Shown here one piece after another: positions 61,681 through 64,000 of a stretch of 64,000 nt of DNA (positions are counted from its first letter, which is position 1; the number at the start of each line of letters is the position of its first letter). Under the pieces are notes generated by a model. That model had not been told where the DNA came from. It saw only the letters and a program-made list of their open reading frames with translations, and searched no databases. Source of the stretch: Streptomyces sp. CC208A (lineage in GTDB: Bacteria; Actinomycetota; Actinomycetes; Streptomycetales; Streptomycetaceae); assembly GCF_030010625.1 (NCBI RefSeq), contig NZ_JASCXN010000029.1, forward strand, positions 1 to 64,000, in the 5' to 3' direction. Made by a program: the position numbers and the translations under genes.

Positions 61681-61698
61681 CGACAGCAAGCGCTGTCG
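61681..61698. promoter_or_regulatory. Inverted repeat before folB
   Basis: CGACAGC-AAGC-GCTGTCG, perfect 7-bp arms, 88 bp before the folB GTG. TAGATT follows and may be a -10 box, so folB-folK may have its own promoter. Confidence 0.45.
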
Positions 61699-61785
61699 GT
61701 GCCCGCGGGTAGATTCGATGAAGGACACCCGGCCGTCCGCACCCGGCTGCGTGCCCCCGAAACTACGACAGCAGGAGTGATTCGC

Positions 61786-62145
61786 GTGGATCGTGTCGCG
61801 CTGCGCGGCCTCAAGGCCCGAGGCCACCACGGTGTCTTCCCCAAGGAGCGCGAGGAGGGGCAGACCTTCATCGTGGACCTGGTCCTCGGCCTCGACACCC
61901 GCCCGGCGGCCGCCGACGACGACCTCACCAAGACCGTTCACTACGGCGTCGTCGCCGAGGAGGTCGTCGACGTCGTCCAGGGCGAGCCCGTCGACCTGAT
62001 CGAGACCCTCGCCGAGCGCATCGCCCAGCAGTGCCTCAGCCACGCCGGCGTCCAGGAGGTGGAGGTGGTCGTGCACAAGCCCGACGCCCCCATCACCGTC
62101 CCCTTCGACGACGTCACCGTCACGATCACCCGGAGCCGACGATGA
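61786..62145 (+). CDS. folB: Dihydroneopterin aldolase
   Basis: 119 residues, the standard length. It cleaves dihydroneopterin to hydroxymethyl-dihydropterin and glycolaldehyde. Landmarks are LKARGHHGVFPKEREEGQTFIVDLVL (as ARGHHGVFPKEREEGQ), VHYGVVAEEV, LIETLAERIA and VVHKPDAPI with the catalytic Lys. GTG61786 is preceded by GCAGGAG. It overlaps folK by ATGA. Confidence 0.95.
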   Translation: MDRVALRGLKARGHHGVFPKEREEGQTFIVDLVLGLDTRPAAADDDLTKTVHYGVVAEEVVDVVQGEPVDLIETLAERIAQQCLSHAGVQEVEVVVHKPDAPITVPFDDVTVTITRSRR

Positions 62146-62741
62146 AGCCGACCCACAGCGACCCCACCGTCCAGCCCGTACCGGCCTCCGTCGTCGCCAC
62201 CGTCGACGCCGCCGACACCACCCTCTCCAACCCCCGCTGGGCCGTCGTCGCCCTCGGCGCCAACCTCGGCAACCGCCTGGAGAACCTCCAGGGAGCCGTC
62301 GACGCCCTCGCCGACACCCCCGGCCTCCGCGTCAAGGCCGTCTCCCCCGTGTACGAGACCGAGCCCTGGGGTGTCGAGCCCGGCACCCAGCCCTCGTACC
62401 TCAACGCCGTCGCCCTCCTGAAGACGACCCTCCCGCCCTCCTCCCTCCTGGAGCGCGCCCAGGCCGTCGAGGAGGCCTTCCTGCGCGTCCGGGACGAACG
62501 CTGGGGCGCCCGCACCCTCGACGTCGACATCATCACGTACGCGGACGTGGTCTCCGACGACCCCGTCCTCACCCTCCCGCACCCCCGCGCCCACCAGCGC
62601 GCCTTCGTCCTCGCCCCCTGGCACGACATGGACCCCGAGGCCCAGCTCCCCGGCCACGGCGCCGTGGCCGACCTCCTGGCCGCCGTCGACCGCGCCGGCG
62701 TCACGCCCAGGCCCGACCTGGAACTCCGCCTCCCCGAGTAA
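62142..62741 (+). CDS. folK: 2-amino-4-hydroxy-6-hydroxymethyldihydropteridine pyrophosphokinase
   Basis: 199 residues. HPPK transfers diphosphate from ATP to hydroxymethyl-dihydropterin. ALGANLGNRLENLQGAVDAL, PVYETEPWG, YLNAVA and RWGARTLDVDIITY (metal-binding Asp pair) are intact. A 30-residue N-terminal extension precedes the fold. ATG62142 overlaps the folB stop. Confidence 0.95.
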   Translation: MKPTHSDPTVQPVPASVVATVDAADTTLSNPRWAVVALGANLGNRLENLQGAVDALADTPGLRVKAVSPVYETEPWGVEPGTQPSYLNAVALLKTTLPPSSLLERAQAVEEAFLRVRDERWGARTLDVDIITYADVVSDDPVLTLPHPRAHQRAFVLAPWHDMDPEAQLPGHGAVADLLAAVDRAGVTPRPDLELRLPE

Positions 62742-62789
62742 TCGTTACGCTACGTGGCAGACCGCCCGCGACCACGTGAAGGACACCCG

Positions 62790-63269
62790 GTGAAACAACT
62801 GCGGCTCAAGGTGCTCGCCGGACTCTTCCTGGTCGCCGGCATCCTCTCCTGGGGCGGCGCCCGCCTCTGGGACTCCGTCGGCACCCTCCCCAGCGTGCCG
62901 CTCGCCGCGCCCATCGTCCTCGCCGTGATCGCGGTGGTGCTCACGGCCACCGCCCTCTCGCTCCGCGCCCGCCTCAGGGCCCAGCGCGAGCGCCGCCCCG
63001 GCGCCAAGGGCGTCGAACCCCTGATGGCCGCCCGCGCGGTCGTCTTCGGCCAGGCCAGCGCCCTGGTAGCCGCCCTCGTCGCCGGCCTCTACGGCGGCGT
63101 GGGCGTCTTCCTCCTGGGCTCCCTCGACATCCCCGCCCGCCGCGACCAGGCCCTCTACGCCGCCGCCGCGGTGCTGGCAGCCTTCGGCGTCATCGCCGCC
63201 GCCCTCTTCCTGGAGCGCGTCTGCAAGCTCCCCGAAGACGACGACGGCCCGGGCGGCGCCCGGGCCTGA
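62790..63269 (+). CDS. DUF3180-type membrane protein
   Basis: 159 residues with four membrane helices: VLAGLFLVAGILSWGGA, PLAAPIVLAVIAVVLTATAL, ALVAALVAGLYGGVGVFLLG and YAAAAVLAAFGVIAAALFL. The family follows folK in actinobacteria and its role is unknown. I prefer the GTG at 62790 (GAAGGA 8 nt upstream, protein begins KQLRLKVLAGLF) over the in-frame GTG at 62754. Confidence 0.85.
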   Translation: MKQLRLKVLAGLFLVAGILSWGGARLWDSVGTLPSVPLAAPIVLAVIAVVLTATALSLRARLRAQRERRPGAKGVEPLMAARAVVFGQASALVAALVAGLYGGVGVFLLGSLDIPARRDQALYAAAAVLAAFGVIAAALFLERVCKLPEDDDGPGGARA

Positions 63270-63311
63270 CCCGACGGCCCCCCCAGGCGGTCCGGCGGGG
63301 ACGGTGCGCTC

Positions 63312-63917
63312 TTAGCGGGCGAGTATCAGAGACATGGCCTCGGCACGCGTGGTGGCATCACGAAGTTGGCCACGTACCGCCGAGGTCGTCGTCTTCGCGC
63401 CCGGCTTGCGGACTCCCCGCAGCGCCATGCACATGTGCTCGGCCTCGATGACGACGATCGCGCCGCGCGCCTCAAGGATCCGCATCAGCGAATCGGCGAT
63501 CTGTGTCGTCAGACGCTCCTGCACCTGCGGACGCCGAGCATAGACGTCCACCAGACGGGCCAGCTTCGACAGGCCGGTAATTTTGCCCGTTTCAGCAGGA
63601 ATGTAACCAATGTGGGCTACGCCATGAAATGGGAGGAGATGATGTTCACACTGGGACGTCAGTTCGATGTCCTTCACCAGGACCATCTCGTCGTGCCCCA
63701 GGTCGAACGTCGTCGTCAGGACATCCTCGGGCTTCTGCCACAGACCCGCGAAAAGCTCCTTGTACGCCCGCGCCACGCGCGCCGGCGTCTCACGGAGGCC
63801 CTCACGGTCCGGGTCTTCGCCGACCGCGATAAGGAGCTCTCGTACGGCGTTCTCGGCGCGCTTCTCATCGAACTCGCCGATCGTGCCTTCGCCGTCCAGC
63901 GTCACCGGGTCGGTCAT
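63312..63917 (-). CDS. folE: GTP cyclohydrolase I
   Basis: 201 residues. It opens the folate pathway by turning GTP into dihydroneopterin triphosphate. Zinc ligands are in CEHHLLPFHG and CMALRGV, and the GKITGLSKLARLVDVYARRPQVQERLT segment (landmark GLSKLARLVDVYARRPQVQE) and the EGLRETPARVARAYKEL start are complete. ATG63917 follows GAGGCACAG; an in-frame ATG at 63968 is rejected as too far upstream. It converges on the DUF3180 gene, so the folate genes here are on two strands. Confidence 0.96.
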   Translation of the reverse strand: MTDPVTLDGEGTIGEFDEKRAENAVRELLIAVGEDPDREGLRETPARVARAYKELFAGLWQKPEDVLTTTFDLGHDEMVLVKDIELTSQCEHHLLPFHGVAHIGYIPAETGKITGLSKLARLVDVYARRPQVQERLTTQIADSLMRILEARGAIVVIEAEHMCMALRGVRKPGAKTTTSAVRGQLRDATTRAEAMSLILAR

Positions 63918-64000
63918 CTGTGCCTCGTTCCGTCTGTCTAGCTTGGCGCGGAAAGCCCGCACCCCCATCGAGGCTAGCCGGTTTTCTTCGAGGTCCGCTG

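Overview
The window is chromosomal DNA from a Streptomyces species. It has very high GC, tightly packed genes, many GTG starts, many start codons lying 6-7 nt after a TANNNT-type -10 box (leaderless transcripts), and hallmark actinobacterial genes (lsr2, sigE-cseABC, disA, clpC with a ClgR-like box, an attenuated second trpS). From memory, the gene order follows the S. coelicolor trpRS1-to-folE core region, so this is conserved core chromosome and not an island or plasmid. No insertion sequence, prophage, tRNA, CRISPR array or secondary-metabolite cluster is visible.

Layout. 1-381: promoter and leader of a leftward rRNA operon whose 16S gene lies just off the left edge. 593-1781: tryptophanyl-tRNA synthetase behind a leader peptide with two Trp codons and an attenuator. 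1799-9737: proC, an ABC-2 drug-type exporter, small proteins, a Ser/Thr kinase with a beta-propeller sensor, and ilvD. 10007-12616: TetR, a sugar-phosphate-isomerase fold protein and Ppx/GppA. 13581-15461: a sigma-factor-like protein fused through a zinc-finger and a membrane helix to an extracellular BACON domain. 15631-21608: DNA maintenance and signalling (radA, disA, PAP2, mutY). 21913-25425: the sigE-cseA-cseB-cseC envelope-stress operon. 25546-28913: VOC pseudogene, MFS exporter with divergent TetR, secreted M23 endopeptidase. 29401-32328: a lone NACHT (NLR-like) NTPase. 32402-38318: clpC, lsr2, GNAT, BlaI-type regulator, small proteins. 38476-44102: leftward cofactor operon (DUF2520-like, panC, nadB, nadC, coaX). 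44172-49248: PLP lyase, ArsR-type regulator, kinase, two-component pair. 49345-51589: MidA-like methyltransferase next to an orphan nuoD. 53410-57044: osmoprotectant ABC transporter. 57049-60200: esterase and MprF-like protein. 60268-63917: folate genes folP, folB, folK and convergent folE.

How the genes relate. Several clusters are functionally coherent: NAD plus pantothenate/CoA synthesis in one overlapping operon; folate synthesis; cell-envelope stress (SigE-Cse) with wall hydrolase, esterase and MprF-like genes nearby; and a MidA-type methyltransferase beside a copy of the subunit that family methylates in mitochondria.

Most unusual observations: (1) the palindrome CAC(GC)nGTG recurs 14 times, far above composition expectation; (2) the membrane-tethered sigma-like/BACON fusion; (3) a solitary NACHT protein whose leucine-rich C-terminus has different base usage; (4) coaX carries Asn in place of the conserved Asp of its DVGNT motif; (5) an intergenic repeat after mutY with 21-bp inverted arms that can pair in alternative registers; (6) a 20-bp triplication between folP and the next gene that makes two seven-codon overlapping reading frames.
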